Origin: Thermobaculum terrenum ATCC BAA-798
GTDB lineage: Bacteria; Chloroflexota; Chloroflexia; Thermobaculales; Thermobaculaceae
Direction of reading: 5' to 3'
DNA: 64,000 nt
Assembly (NCBI RefSeq): GCF_000025005.1
Contig: NC_013525.1
Span: forward strand, 1,204,501 to 1,268,500
Shown: positions 25,953-35,741 of the stretch, in pieces
How the letters are laid out: every line of letters starts with the position of its first letter
Position numbering within the stretch: the stretch's first letter is position 1
Position numbers and translations under genes: made by a program
Notes under the pieces: generated by a model
What the model was told of the DNA's origin: nothing
The model's database searches: none
What the model saw: only the letters and a program-made list of their open reading frames with translations

Positions 25953-26981
25953 ATGCATCATCACCACCATCATTCTCACGACCACCATGGTCATCACCAT
26001 CACCACGGACACCATCATGATCACAGTAGAGAAGGGAATAAAAAAGGGCTTACGATTGCACTTCTCATTACCATTGGAATTATGTTATTGGAGTTTTTTG
26101 GAGGTTTAATCACAAACAGTCTAGCTCTTCTTTCTGACTCTGGTCATATGCTTAGTGATGCCAGTTCACTTGTTCTTAGTCTAGTTGCTATTTGGTTTGC
26201 CACCAAACCAGCTTCCCCCAATAAAACGTATGGCTTTTATCGTTTTGAAATTTTAGCCGCTTTATTTAATGGAGTTACCTTGTTTGTAATCGCTGGATTT
26301 ATTATTTGGGAAGCAATTGAACGTTTTTACAACCCACCAACGGTAGCTAGCGGCTCTATGATGATCATTGCGTCCATTGGTCTGTTTGCCAATCTTTTAA
26401 GTGCTTGGGCGTTAATGAGAAAAGGGGATGTGAAAAATAATGTCAATCTTCGTAGCGCTTATCTTCATGTGATCGGTGACGCCTTGGGTTCCGTAGGTGC
26501 TATCATCGCTGGGATTGTCATGTGGATCTTTGATTGGTATGTCGCAGACCCCATTATTTCCATTTTGGTTGCCTTATTAATCTTGAAAGGTGCTTGGAGA
26601 GTTATTAAACATACGGTTCACATTTTGATGGAAGGAACGCCCATTACCATTGACCAAAATGAAGTGAAAAAAGCCTTAGAAAGTATTGAAGGAGTGGTTG
26701 ACGTTCACGACCTTCATATTTGGACCATTACTTCAGGATTGGACTCATTAAGTTGCCATATTTTGATTGAAGATCATCAAGACAGCCAAAAGGTTTTACA
26801 AGATGCCATTCACATGATTGAAGAAAAATTTAAGATTCTGCATACAACCATTCAAATTGAAACCTCTCAAATCCATCATGGGGAAATGAAAGCTAGCGAA
26901 AAACAATATAGAGTGATGTCAGCTATTGTGATTAGCGGCTTAAACGCATATTTATTGTTTTTAGCTAATAGAATTTTTTGA
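25953..26981 (+). CDS. czcD: CDF-family zinc/cadmium efflux transporter
   Basis: The 342-residue protein starts with a long His-rich metal-binding region (residues 2-25, about 17 His). Six membrane helices follow, with the CDF site motifs HMLSDASSL in helix 2 (Asp ligands) and HVIGDALGS in helix 5. The C-terminal cytoplasmic domain (about 225-310) reads VVDVHDLHIWTITSG, the usual CDF dimer and metal-binding fold. It exchanges Zn2+/Cd2+/Co2+ for protons. The last 25 residues form an additional hydrophobic tail (VMSAIVISGLNAYLLFLANR), which is unusual. The ATG has TAGGAG 11 bases upstream, at the block edge. Confidence 0.92.
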   Translation: MHHHHHHSHDHHGHHHHHGHHHDHSREGNKKGLTIALLITIGIMLLEFFGGLITNSLALLSDSGHMLSDASSLVLSLVAIWFATKPASPNKTYGFYRFEILAALFNGVTLFVIAGFIIWEAIERFYNPPTVASGSMMIIASIGLFANLLSAWALMRKGDVKNNVNLRSAYLHVIGDALGSVGAIIAGIVMWIFDWYVADPIISILVALLILKGAWRVIKHTVHILMEGTPITIDQNEVKKALESIEGVVDVHDLHIWTITSGLDSLSCHILIEDHQDSQKVLQDAIHMIEEKFKILHTTIQIETSQIHHGEMKASEKQYRVMSAIVISGLNAYLLFLANRIF

Positions 26982-27052
26982 TGTAGCTAATTAAATGAAA
27001 TGCCTGGTAAATATTAGGTTGATTTTTTACATCCAATTCTTTTTTGTTTTTC

Positions 27053-27118
27053 ATTCAAATAAATGTTTGAATAATAAAAGAAATGAGGTATAATATATTC
27101 AAACGGAAATTTGAATAT
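27053..27118 (+). promoter_or_regulatory. cadC promoter with two inverted-repeat operators
   Basis: TTGAAT (27067-27072), a 16-base spacer and TATAAT (27089-27094) form the promoter. ATTCAAA-N6-TTTGAAT (27053-27072) and ATATTCAAA-N6-TTTGAATAT (27095-27118) are inverted repeats of the CadC/SmtB operator type. One covers the -35 and the other follows the -10, which fits metal-released repression by the CadC-type protein coded at 27135. Confidence 0.85.
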
Positions 27119-27134
27119 GAAAGGGGGATAATGA

Positions 27135-27503
27135 ATGAGTAAGAAAGATACATGTGAAATTTATTGTTATGACGAAGAAAAAGTCAATCGAATACAAGGG
27201 GAATTGCAAAAAGAAGATATATCCAGTGTTGTCCTGTTGTTTAAAGCACTGGCAGATGAAAATAGGGCAAAAATTGCCTATTCACTTTGCCAAGATGAAG
27301 AGTTATGTGTATGTGATATTGCCAATATCATTGGGGCTTCTGTTGCAACCACTTCCCATCATTTACGGACTCTTTATAAACAAGGGATTGTAAAGTATCG
27401 AAAAGAAGGAAAGCTAGCATTTTATTCGCTGGATGATGACCATATTAAGCAGTTAATCATGATTGCGTTAGTACATGATAAAGAGGTGAAAGTCCGTGTC
27501 TGA
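27135..27503 (+). CDS. cadC: CadC-type ArsR/SmtB metal-sensing repressor
   Basis: The 122-residue protein has an N-terminal arm with Cys residues ([13 protein letters not shown]) and a winged helix with the metal-box [20 protein letters not shown]. This Cys set (N-terminal Cys pair plus CVC) is the Cd2+/Pb2+ site of CadC. Metal binding releases it from the two inverted repeats upstream. The ribosome site GGGGG lies before the ATG. Its 3' end overlaps the CadA gene by 8 bases, so the two are co-translated. Confidence 0.93.
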   Translation: MSKKDTCEIYCYDEEKVNRIQGELQKEDISSVVLLFKALADENRAKIAYSLCQDEELCVCDIANIIGASVATTSHHLRTLYKQGIVKYRKEGKLAFYSLDDDHIKQLIMIALVHDKEVKVRV

Positions 27504-29634
27504 ACAACAAGCAAAATTATCTAAATCAGAAGCGAAAACCTACCGTGTTCAAGGATTTACTTGTGCAAACTGTGCGGCAAAGTTTGAAAATAATGTAAAA
27601 TCATTGCCCGGTGTTCAAGATGCTAAAGTAAACTTTGGAGCATCTAAAATTACCGTTTGGGGTACAACAACCATCGAAGAATTAGAAAAAGCAGGAGCTT
27701 TTGAAAACTTAAAGGTTCGGGAAGATAAAGAAAAATCAGTCAAGCGTGAACCTTTTTGGAAGCAAAAAGAGAACATTAAAGTGTATATTTCCGCCGTTTT
27801 GCTTGTGATCAGTTGGTTTTTAGGGAAGCAATACGGAGAAGAGCATATCTTTGCGACAATTGGATATGCTGCAGCAATTTTAATCGGTGGATATTCGTTA
27901 TTTATAAAAGGTTTCAAAAACCTAGTTCGATTGAATTTTGATATGAATACGCTGATGACAGTGGCGATTTTAGGAGCTGCAGCGATTGGTGAATGGGGAG
28001 AAGGTGCAACGGTTGTTATTCTATTCGCCATTAGCGAAGCCTTAGAGCGTTATTCCATGGATAAAGCTCGTCAATCCCTTGAATCGTTGATGGATATTGC
28101 TCCAAAAGAAGCATTAATTCGTCGAGGAAATGAAGAAATGATGGTCCCTGTTGACGATATTCAAGTCGGAGATATTATGATCGTAAAGCCTGGTCAGAAA
28201 TTAGCGATGGATGGAATCGTCATCAAGGGTACATCTACGCTAAATCAGGCTGCCATTACGGGAGAAAGTGTTCCAGTAACCAAAACAGTCGGTGATGAAG
28301 TCTTTGCAGGAACATTGAATGAAGAAGGGTTATTGGAAGTAAAAGTTACAAAACGAGTGGAAGATACAACTCTTTCGAAAATCATCCATTTAGTGGAAGA
28401 AGCTCAAGCAGAACGAGCACCTTCTCAAGCGTTTGTAGATCGTTTTGCCAAATACTATACACCAGCCATTATCATTTTTGCTCTTTTACTAGCCGTTATT
28501 CCTCCATTATTTATGGGTGCTGATTGGAGCGAATGGATTTATCGAGGTCTAGCTGTATTAGTGGTTGGTTGTCCGTGTGCGTTGGTTATTTCCACGCCTG
28601 TTTCGATTGTAACTGCCATTGGAAATGCAGCGAAAAACGGTGTGTTAATTAAAGGTGGTATTTATTTAGAGGAAGCAGGAAACTTAAAAGTGATTGCTTT
28701 TGATAAAACAGGAACATTAACAAAAGGTATTCCTTCCGTCACCGATGTAGTCACTTATAATGGCAATGAAAATGAACTAATGACCATTACAGCAGCCATT
28801 GAAAAAGGCTCACAACATCCACTTGCTTCCGCCATTATAAGAAAAGCAGAAGAAGATGGATTGAATTTTAATGATGTATCGGTTGAAGAATTCCAATCCA
28901 TTACAGGTAAAGGGGTCAAAGCCAAAGTAAATAACGCAATGTATTATGTCGGAAGTCCAGGTCTTTTTGAAGAACTTCTTCCAAATGGCATCCAATCAGA
29001 AATAAAAGAACAAATTACAACCCTTCAAATACAAGGGAAAACGGTCATGGTATTAGGGACGGAAAAAGAAATTCTGGCGTTAATTGCCGTGGCAGACGAA
29101 ATAAGAGAATCATCCAAAGAGGTTATTCGAAAACTTCATCAAGTCGGTATTGAAAAAACGGTGATGCTGACGGGAGATAACCAAAGAACAGCCGAAGCCA
29201 TCGGAAAACAAGTCGGTGTTTCCGATATTAAAGCCGATTTACTTCCAGAAGATAAACTGAATTTCATCAAAGAGCTTCGCGACAAGTATCGAAGTGTTGC
29301 GATGGTTGGAGATGGTGTGAACGATGCACCAGCTCTTGCAGCTTCAACCGTTGGTGTGGCAATGGGTGGTGCTGGAACCGATACAGCCCTAGAAACAGCC
29401 GATATTGTCTTAATGTCTGATGATTTAAGCAAATTGCCATATACGATTAAATTGAGCCGCAAAGCTTTAGCGATTATTAAGCAAAACATTACTTTCTCTT
29501 TAGGGATTAAGGCATTGTCATTACTGTTAATTGTGCCTGGTTGGTTAACGTTATGGTTAGCGGTATTTGCGGATATGGGAGCAACATTAATCGTAACATT
29601 AAACAGCATGCGATTGCTAAAAGTTAAAGAATAG
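27496..29634 (+). CDS. cadA: CadA-type P1B ATPase, Cd2+/Zn2+/Pb2+ efflux
   Basis: The protein has 712 residues. An N-terminal heavy-metal domain has [12 protein letters not shown]; the membrane domain has the transport motif [11 protein letters not shown]; the phosphorylation site is [10 protein letters not shown]. The SEHP-like loop reads [10 protein letters not shown], the hinge is [13 protein letters not shown], and the TGES motif appears as ITGES. It pumps soft divalent metals out of the cell. The GTG start overlaps the cadC end. The stop codon TAG at 29632-29634 shares its last base with the left end of the IS element, so the C-terminus may have been altered slightly by the insertion. 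Confidence 0.94.
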   Translation: MSEQQAKLSKSEAKTYRVQGFTCANCAAKFENNVKSLPGVQDAKVNFGASKITVWGTTTIEELEKAGAFENLKVREDKEKSVKREPFWKQKENIKVYISAVLLVISWFLGKQYGEEHIFATIGYAAAILIGGYSLFIKGFKNLVRLNFDMNTLMTVAILGAAAIGEWGEGATVVILFAISEALERYSMDKARQSLESLMDIAPKEALIRRGNEEMMVPVDDIQVGDIMIVKPGQKLAMDGIVIKGTSTLNQAAITGESVPVTKTVGDEVFAGTLNEEGLLEVKVTKRVEDTTLSKIIHLVEEAQAERAPSQAFVDRFAKYYTPAIIIFALLLAVIPPLFMGADWSEWIYRGLAVLVVGCPCALVISTPVSIVTAIGNAAKNGVLIKGGIYLEEAGNLKVIAFDKTGTLTKGIPSVTDVVTYNGNENELMTITAAIEKGSQHPLASAIIRKAEEDGLNFNDVSVEEFQSITGKGVKAKVNNAMYYVGSPGLFEELLPNGIQSEIKEQITTLQIQGKTVMVLGTEKEILALIAVADEIRESSKEVIRKLHQVGIEKTVMLTGDNQRTAEAIGKQVGVSDIKADLLPEDKLNFIKELRDKYRSVAMVGDGVNDAPALAASTVGVAMGGAGTDTALETADIVLMSDDLSKLPYTIKLSRKALAIIKQNITFSLGIKALSLLLIVPGWLTLWLAVFADMGATLIVTLNSMRLLKVKE

Positions 29635-30958
29635 GCTCTTCACCACAAGTTGTACTTGATCATTTAAGGTAGGTGTGCATAGAGGGTACAAAAAATGCGA
29701 ATTTTCCTGTATGGTAAAGGTGACCAAACCGAACCATGGAGGGAAATTCGCATGTACTCTCAGTTTATCAAAGAACTCATCGATTGACCAGATGTTTTGA
29801 TTCAAAAGATGCGAAAAGAAGGGGAACGTTGGATTTTCGAACTGTCTCTACCCGAACAATGCCCGTTATGTCCTGTCTGCTTGAAGCGCACGATCAAAAT
29901 GACAGACAAAAAGAAGCAATGGATGCATGGCTATGCTCAGCGAATCGGAATTTTTTGGATCGAACTTCCTGTCGAGCGCAGACGTTGTAGCACGTGTGGC
30001 GTGACGTTCAGCACGTCGTATCCAGCCATCTCTCCTCGAAGTGTGGCGACGGATGCTTTTCAGCGATGGGTCGCGCAATCTTGCATCGGAACATCCATTC
30101 AGGCGGTGGCTCGTATGCTCAAGCTTCCTTACACGACCGTTGAACGATGGTTTTATACCCATGCCCCTTCCTTCCTATCGAATGACGTCCAACCAAAGGC
30201 GGTTTGTGTCGATGAGTTTGCTTTTCGAAAAGGGCACGACTATGGAGTGGCGATCATGGATGCCGAAACGGGAGAAGTGTATGCCATGGAAGCAGGAAAG
30301 AACGAGGAAGCCATTGGGCGTGCATTGGCTCATGTGTCTCGTTCCGTTCAGTATGTCGTGAGTGACTTGGCTCCAGCGATGAAAAAAGCGATTCAACGGG
30401 TTTGCCCAGAGGCGACACATGTCGTCGACTATTTCCATGTCATTCAGCTGTTTACCGATGCGTTAGAACGTTGTCGCAAATATTTGGGCAAAGGAGGCAA
30501 GAAACACGGAAATGTTCGTTACGTTTGCCGTTTATTGAGCCAATGCCCAGAGAAATTGACGGAGGAGGAACGTCAAATCATACGAGAATGGTATAATGAA
30601 AGCGATTACTTAAAGTCTGTTTACCAATCGCTCCAACATGTTCGCTATGTGTTCAAAAGCAAAGATGAGCAACAGGCGAAACGACGCTTGAAGGCTTGGA
30701 TTCATCGGTATTTGTTTTGTCCTTGTTCCGTTGTTCGTGCCATCGCAAAATCACTCGTCAAACGAACAGACGAAATGATATCGTGCATTTTATCCCATTA
30801 TTCGAATGGGAAGATGGAGGGAACGAATAACAAGATCAAGCTGATGAAACGTCGGGGATACGGATACCGAAATATCCAGCGTTTTGCACTGCGGGTTCGG
30901 CTGGAAACAGCTAACATACTTTCATGACAGGTGCAAGTACATCTTTTGGTGATGAACC
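29634..30958 (+). mobile_element. ISL3-family insertion sequence
   Basis: The terminal inverted repeats are 29634-29658 (GGCTCTTCACCACAAGTTGT and five more bases) and 30934-30958; they match at 21 of 25 positions. The single transposase frame between them is of the ISL3 type. I found no clear 8-bp target duplication next to the ends (AAAGAATA on the left; CATAATAA or TAATAATA on the right), which suggests rearrangement after insertion. Confidence 0.82.
29752..30927 (+). pseudogene. ISL3 transposase with in-frame TGA at codon 12
   Basis: The natural start is the ATG at 29752 with GGAGGG upstream, reading MYSQFIKELID, then TGA (29785-29787), then PDVLIQKMRKEGERW and so on for a total near 391 codons. 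The rest is intact: an N-terminal zinc-finger with CPLCPVC and CSTCGVTF, a helix-turn-helix (AVARMLKLPYTTVERWF) and the DDE domain with VCVDEFAFRKGHDYG, VSDLAPAMKKA, HVVDYFHVIQ and NGKMEGTNNKIKLMKRRGYG. A TTG at 29797 or ATG at 29809 could restart translation, losing only a short N-terminus. So it may still work, or be a recent one-base loss. Confidence 0.8.
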
Positions 30959-30964
30959 CATAAT

Positions 30965-30994
30965 AATACCTCCGTCGTATACGACGGAGGTATT
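30965..30994 (-). terminator. Perfect 30-bp palindrome downstream of the CoxL gene
   Basis: Two 15-base arms meet without a gap (AATACCTCCGTCGTA and its complement). It lies 39 bases past the coxL stop on the minus strand and 6 bases from the IS right end. A short T-rich tail (ATTATTAT on the minus strand) follows, so it probably ends coxL transcription. Confidence 0.65.
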
Positions 30995-31033
30995 GAGCAA
31001 TAAACTTATCCAGAGATCATCCGATTCCTCAGG

Positions 31034-33355
31034 CTAATGAGATGAGGAGTTTATAATCCTCCAGATCTTCTCTGGCCAGAAGGGCATGTCTATATGTCTT
31101 ATGCTGAAAGGCTCTAATGCATCCACTACTGCGTTTGCTACTGCTGGAGTAGAGCCTATAGTGGCTGCTTCTCCTATGCCCTTTGCTTGAAGAGGGTTAT
31201 GAGGTGTAGGGGTTTCAGTCTTATCGGTTATAAAGCTGGGGAGTTGCGTGGCTCGCGGTACATTGTAGTCCATCAATGTTCCAGTTAGTAACTGGCCTTG
31301 AGAATCGTATACAACTGCTTCATATAACGCTTGTGATATGCCTTGAGCCAGACCGCCATGTACCTGACCTTCTACAAGCATAGGACTTATTCTTCTTCCA
31401 CAATCATCTACCGAAACGTAATCTCGAAGGCGTATGACCCCCGTATCTTTCTCTATTTCTACTACTGCTACGTGCGCTCCGAAGGGATACACAAGCTCTA
31501 GGGGGGTGAAGAAGTCCACGGACTCCAAACCAGGTTCCATTCCTTCGGGTAGGTCACCACTGTAAGCTTTGGATGCTATTTCTGCAAATGTCACTCTACG
31601 ACTCGGTACTCCCCTTACCTGATATTTGCCTTTCAATACTTCTATGTCTTCTGGTGCTGCTTCCAAGATGTGAGCAGCTATCTTTGTTGCCTTTTCACGT
31701 ATTTTATCGACAGCCCTTACCAGAGCTGAACCTCCTACCACTAAACCGCGGCTTCCCATGGTACCCATACCTTGGGGAGTCTCTCTTGTATCGCCGTGCC
31801 TTACTATTATCTTTTCATAGTCTACACCTAGTGTATCAGCAACGATTTGAGCAAATGTTGTTTCCTGTCCCTGACCATGAGGAGATATGCCTGTGAAAAC
31901 CGTTACGTTTCCGCTGGGATCTACCCTTACTATGGCACTATCATATGGACCAAAACCGCACATCTCGACATAACACGAGATACCGATTCCTATTAGAATG
32001 TTGCTGTTTTGATCTCTTAGCTTTCGCTGTTCTTTCCTTAGGCTATTGTAGTCCGCCAACTCAAGAGCTTTCGTAAGAGCTTTATTATATTCTCCACTGT
32101 CATAGAGTTCTCCAGTTGCGGTTCTGTAGGGGAAAGCATGAGGTGGAATGAAATTGCGACGCCTGATCTCTACAGGATCTAGGCCTAGCTCATCAGCAAT
32201 GATATCCATCATACGTTCTATATAATAAGCAGCTTCTGGTCTACCAGCGCCCCTGTATGCCGCCACAGGGGTGGTATTCGTGTAAACGCAGGTGGCTTCA
32301 ATCTCAACCGCCGGGATATCATAGACTCCAGTACTCATTCTACCTGTTAGCTCTGCTATTCCTGGAGCTACCGGGTATGCTCCCACATCTGCAAGAATAT
32401 GCATTTTGAGAGCCTGTACTTTACCATCTTTGTCTACTGCAGCTTCAAGTGTAGTTATCTGTGCCCTACCGTGTGTGGTGGCCATAAGGTTCTCGCTTCT
32501 TGTTTCCACCCATTTAACTGGTATGTTAAGACGACGCGCAATAGCCGCGAGAGCTACGTCTTCCGGATATATACCTATTTTGACCCCAAATCCTCCTCCT
32601 ACTTCAGGGGCTATTACCCTTACTGCGTTTTCGGGTAATCGGAGTACTTTGGCTATATCACCCCTCGATAGGTGAGGGGCCTGAGTACTGGACCATACAG
32701 TTACACCGCCTACCATTGGATCAGGAGAAGCAACTACGGCTCTACCTTCCATTGGTATGCCAGCTAGGCGCTGATTAATCATTCGCTGTTTTATTATCTT
32801 GTGCGCGCTCTTGAAGGCTCCATTTACATCTCCGTTCGAGTATCGCCATACGTGTTCAACGTTACTATTGGTGTTATCGTACAGTCTTGGAGCCTCTGGA
32901 CTTAGAGCAGCTTCGATATCAGCTACGGTTGGGAGCTCTTCCCAATCCACCTGCACCTTAGAAGCTGCATCTGTGGCTGCTTCCGGAGTTTCTGCAACTA
33001 CCGCAGCAATTATCTCACCTACATAGCGTACCTTTCCTATGGAAATTGCGTAGTGGGTATGGCTGGTCTCCTGGGAGCTATCTGGAGCCTCTCCTTCGCC
33101 CGAGCTCGACATAGGCATAGGTTCGTAGTCATTTATCAGATCCTCTCCGGTGAATACCGCCACCACCCCTGGTACGTTAATGGCCTCTGTTGTGTCTATG
33201 TGCCTGATTTTGGCATGTGCGTAGGGGCTTCTCACAAAAGAGATATAGCACATGCCTGGTAATCTGAGGTCCCCTACATATGTTGATCTTCCTGTTATTA
33301 GCCTGGGATCTTCCTTTCTTCTTACTCTGGCACCTATGAGGGATGAATAAGCCAT
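31034..33355 (-). CDS. CoxL/xanthine dehydrogenase family molybdenum subunit, form II
   Basis: The chosen ATG at 33355 has GGAGG 7 bases upstream; the frame opens 14 codons earlier. The 773-residue protein has the molybdenum-hydroxylase layout: an N-terminal a/b hammerhead (GARVRRKEDPRLITGRSTYV) and a molybdopterin-binding part with GGGFGVKIGIYPEDVALAAI, AAYRGAGRPEAAY and GQGQETTFAQIVAD-like segments ending VKAIGE-type AKGIGEAATIGS. The active-site loop AYRGAGR marks form II (putative) CO dehydrogenase rather than AYRCSFR of true form I. It is last of the coxD-coxE-coxL set. No medium (FAD) or small (2Fe-2S) subunit gene is in view, so the enzyme is incomplete here. Confidence 0.85.
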   Translation of the reverse strand: MAYSSLIGARVRRKEDPRLITGRSTYVGDLRLPGMCYISFVRSPYAHAKIRHIDTTEAINVPGVVAVFTGEDLINDYEPMPMSSSGEGEAPDSSQETSHTHYAISIGKVRYVGEIIAAVVAETPEAATDAASKVQVDWEELPTVADIEAALSPEAPRLYDNTNSNVEHVWRYSNGDVNGAFKSAHKIIKQRMINQRLAGIPMEGRAVVASPDPMVGGVTVWSSTQAPHLSRGDIAKVLRLPENAVRVIAPEVGGGFGVKIGIYPEDVALAAIARRLNIPVKWVETRSENLMATTHGRAQITTLEAAVDKDGKVQALKMHILADVGAYPVAPGIAELTGRMSTGVYDIPAVEIEATCVYTNTTPVAAYRGAGRPEAAYYIERMMDIIADELGLDPVEIRRRNFIPPHAFPYRTATGELYDSGEYNKALTKALELADYNSLRKEQRKLRDQNSNILIGIGISCYVEMCGFGPYDSAIVRVDPSGNVTVFTGISPHGQGQETTFAQIVADTLGVDYEKIIVRHGDTRETPQGMGTMGSRGLVVGGSALVRAVDKIREKATKIAAHILEAAPEDIEVLKGKYQVRGVPSRRVTFAEIASKAYSGDLPEGMEPGLESVDFFTPLELVYPFGAHVAVVEIEKDTGVIRLRDYVSVDDCGRRISPMLVEGQVHGGLAQGISQALYEAVVYDSQGQLLTGTLMDYNVPRATQLPSFITDKTETPTPHNPLQAKGIGEAATIGSTPAVANAVVDALEPFSIRHIDMPFWPEKIWRIINSSSH

Positions 33356-33438
33356 ACTCAGCCTCCGGAGATTGATGTGTGCTAGACCAAACTGCAAGGA
33401 TGCTTGAATATCCTAATAGGAGTTTAGTTCTAAGTCAA

Positions 33439-34686
33439 CTAGATTAGAAGTCCAGGAGCCTGCTTTCTGGGGCTTCTAACTGATGGTATCTCTCTGAGGA
33501 GCTTAACCAGGTGTTCTAGACTAGCTAGGCTGTGCACCGACATAAAATCATCAATGAAAGGCATAGCAGCTCTTATTCCCCTTGTAAGAGGCTCATATCC
33601 AGGGGTCCCAAGTAGTGGATTCAACCATATTAGTCGATAGCTTGATCTTTGTAAACGGGCCATTTCCCTTGATAGAAGATCGACGTCTCCACAATCCCAT
33701 CCATCGCTGATTATTATTACAATAGCACCCTGCTGGAGCATTCTTCTTGCCCAGCGGGTGTTGAAAGTGTGCAGAGATTCACCAATCCTAGTACCACCTG
33801 CCCAATCCTGAACCTCCTCTGATACCCTCTTCAATACCTTGTCGATATCTTTGCTCTGCATGAGCTTTGTTATGCGGGTGAGCTTCGTTCCAAACACGAA
33901 GGTTTCAATCGCTGCATTGTCCTGACGAAGCGTATACATAAAGTGTATTAACATACTGGCGTATGGAGCCATGGACCCACTAATGTCGCATAGTAAAACT
34001 ATCTTTCTGGGCTTGAATTTTCTATCTTTCCAGCTGGTACTTATCAGTTCCCTATACTTTATCTGGTTTCGTATGGACTTTCTGATATCTAGCTTCCTAC
34101 CTTTTATAGATGGAACCAATCTACGCGATCTTCGTAGCGGCATCTGTAACCTCATTTGCTGGATGAGCTTTCGAGCTCTTAGCAGCTCGTCTGGAGACAG
34201 CTTCGAAAAATCTTTGTGCCGCAGTATCTCGTCTGGGCTGTACAATGTTGCCAGATTGTTGGGTGTTTCATTGTTGTTATCAGTGTCATGGCTTATATCT
34301 ATAGTTTGAGGCTGTATCGGTAGATTGTTACGCACGGCGGTGGATTCGTTATTTATCCGAGGTAGCAATCCATCGCTCTTGTGAGCTTGAGATGGGAGAG
34401 AACTCCCTGCCTGGTCTATCTTTTCTCCCTGCCAGTAGTTTTCCCAGGCCGCATTGAACTTATCTATATCTTCTTTCCTGTTTATTAGTGTCGATAGACC
34501 CACTGTTCTTATATCTTCTTCTTGCAGCGAAGTGAGGGCTACTCCACGCACAAAATCTACTACTTGGGATAGTCCTACTTGAACGCCGCTATTCATTAAA
34601 TACCTAGTGAAACCAAGTAGCTTTATCAGTATGTGGTTTCCTATCGTGATAGATGATAAATCTAGATTTTCTCTCAACTCATTCAT
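33439..34686 (-). CDS. CoxE-like VWA-domain protein
   Basis: The 415-residue protein has an N-terminal helical part with IRKSIRNQIKYRELISTSWK and a C-terminal von Willebrand A domain. The MIDAS motif reads LLCDISGSMAPYASMLIHFM, with the later Thr and Asp in GGTRIGESLHTF and IIISDGWDCGD. CoxE proteins act with the MoxR ATPase CoxD to mature the molybdenum-sulfur-copper or related cofactor of CoxL. It overlaps the coxD gene by 8 bases and precedes coxL by 83 bases. Confidence 0.87.
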   Translation of the reverse strand: MNELRENLDLSSITIGNHILIKLLGFTRYLMNSGVQVGLSQVVDFVRGVALTSLQEEDIRTVGLSTLINRKEDIDKFNAAWENYWQGEKIDQAGSSLPSQAHKSDGLLPRINNESTAVRNNLPIQPQTIDISHDTDNNNETPNNLATLYSPDEILRHKDFSKLSPDELLRARKLIQQMRLQMPLRRSRRLVPSIKGRKLDIRKSIRNQIKYRELISTSWKDRKFKPRKIVLLCDISGSMAPYASMLIHFMYTLRQDNAAIETFVFGTKLTRITKLMQSKDIDKVLKRVSEEVQDWAGGTRIGESLHTFNTRWARRMLQQGAIVIIISDGWDCGDVDLLSREMARLQRSSYRLIWLNPLLGTPGYEPLTRGIRAAMPFIDDFMSVHSLASLEHLVKLLREIPSVRSPRKQAPGLLI

Positions 34687-35581
34687 TTCTGACCAATGTT
34701 ACTTGGTTCAAGTTCTCTAGCTCGCGACGGACGTTGAGGATATCTTCTTGGTGTTTGAGCAAAGTGCCAATAGTTTCATTAATCGTTTCAGGATCTAACT
34801 TAGAGTGGTTGAGAGTTACTAATGCTGATGCCCAATCTATACTCTCGGCAACGCCTGGTACTTTGTACAGATCCATGGTCCTAAGTCTATGCATGAAGCT
34901 ACTTATTTGACGAGCAAATTCCCGTTCTATACCAGGGACTCGGACTCGAATTATCTCCTCTTCTTTTTCTATAGAAGGATAGTCTATCCAGTAGTATAGG
35001 CATCTCCTCTTGAGGGCATCGTGTAGCTCTCTGGTACGATTAGACGTAAGTATTACTAGTGGTCTGGCTTGTGCTTTGATCGTTCCGATCTCTGGTATCG
35101 TGACCTGAAAGTCTGACAATATCTCTAGCAGGAAAGCTTCGAACTCTTCATCCGATCTGTCTACCTCATCTATTAGCAAGACGGGGAACTTACCTGCATG
35201 TGTTGAAGAGTACTCTATAGCTTGTAATAGAGGCCTTTTTATCAGGAATTCCTCGCTAAATATCTCTCTTAGCGTACTATGCCTGTCTAAACCTTCGGAT
35301 TCGAGTATCCTGATCTCCAATATCTGCCTGGCATAGTCCCATTCATAAACTGCTTGGGATACATCAAGCCCTTCGTAGCACTGTAGTCTAATCAGATCTG
35401 TCTCGAGGATCTGAGACATTACTTTTGCTACCTCGGTCTTACCTACTCCAGCCTCACCCTCCAGCAACAAAGGCTTCCCAAGGCGTAGTGCCAGGAAAAG
35501 AGATGTTGCTAAACCCCTATCAGCTATGTAGTTATTCTTTCTGAGTGCTTCTTGCAGGCTATCGATAGATACGATTTCCAT
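34679..35581 (-). CDS. CoxD-like MoxR AAA+ ATPase
   Basis: The 300-residue protein has Walker A GEAGVGKTEVAKVMS (about 40-54), Walker B PVLLIDEVDRSDEEFEAFLL and sensor 1 VILTSNRTRELHDALKRRC, all typical of MoxR ATPases. With CoxE it forms a chaperone pair for the molybdenum hydroxylase. It is the first gene of this set; the 160-base gap to the divergent beta-helix protein gene should hold promoters for both. Confidence 0.88.
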   Translation of the reverse strand: MEIVSIDSLQEALRKNNYIADRGLATSLFLALRLGKPLLLEGEAGVGKTEVAKVMSQILETDLIRLQCYEGLDVSQAVYEWDYARQILEIRILESEGLDRHSTLREIFSEEFLIKRPLLQAIEYSSTHAGKFPVLLIDEVDRSDEEFEAFLLEILSDFQVTIPEIGTIKAQARPLVILTSNRTRELHDALKRRCLYYWIDYPSIEKEEEIIRVRVPGIEREFARQISSFMHRLRTMDLYKVPGVAESIDWASALVTLNHSKLDPETINETIGTLLKHQEDILNVRRELENLNQVTLVRNE

Positions 35582-35741
35582 AAGTCTAGTTTTCCATCAG
35601 GTATTTTGATCTTTGCGCTTGCAGCAATATAGTATACACCCCATATACTCAGAAGTTCTCTAAAAGATTCGTCCTAATAACTTATTGCAATATTTATAGT
35701 GTTAATGTATCTTTTATGCATATATAGCCGAGGCGATTGAT

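Larger units (their letters stand above)
25940..30958. mobile_element. Imported cadmium/zinc resistance block with ISL3-type element
   Basis: Base use changes sharply to AT-rich, with codons such as AAA, GAA, ATT and TTA that are unlike the flanking host genes. The genes are czcD-like, cadC-like and cadA-like, then an ISL3-family element that ends at 30958, where host-type sequence resumes. The proteins look like those of Bacillus/Geobacillus-type Firmicutes. No direct repeat bounding the block was found. Horizontal transfer is the simplest reading; an assembly chimera is the main alternative. Confidence 0.7.

Noticed and set aside
25953-26030. His-rich run as a possible artificial His-tag or contamination
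   Set aside because: Mixed His/Asp/Gly spacing is natural in CDF transporters, and the following sequence is a complete transporter.
29736-29990. 84-codon frame at the start of the IS
   Set aside because: It is out of phase with the transposase, whose conserved zinc-finger Cys pattern is in the other frame.
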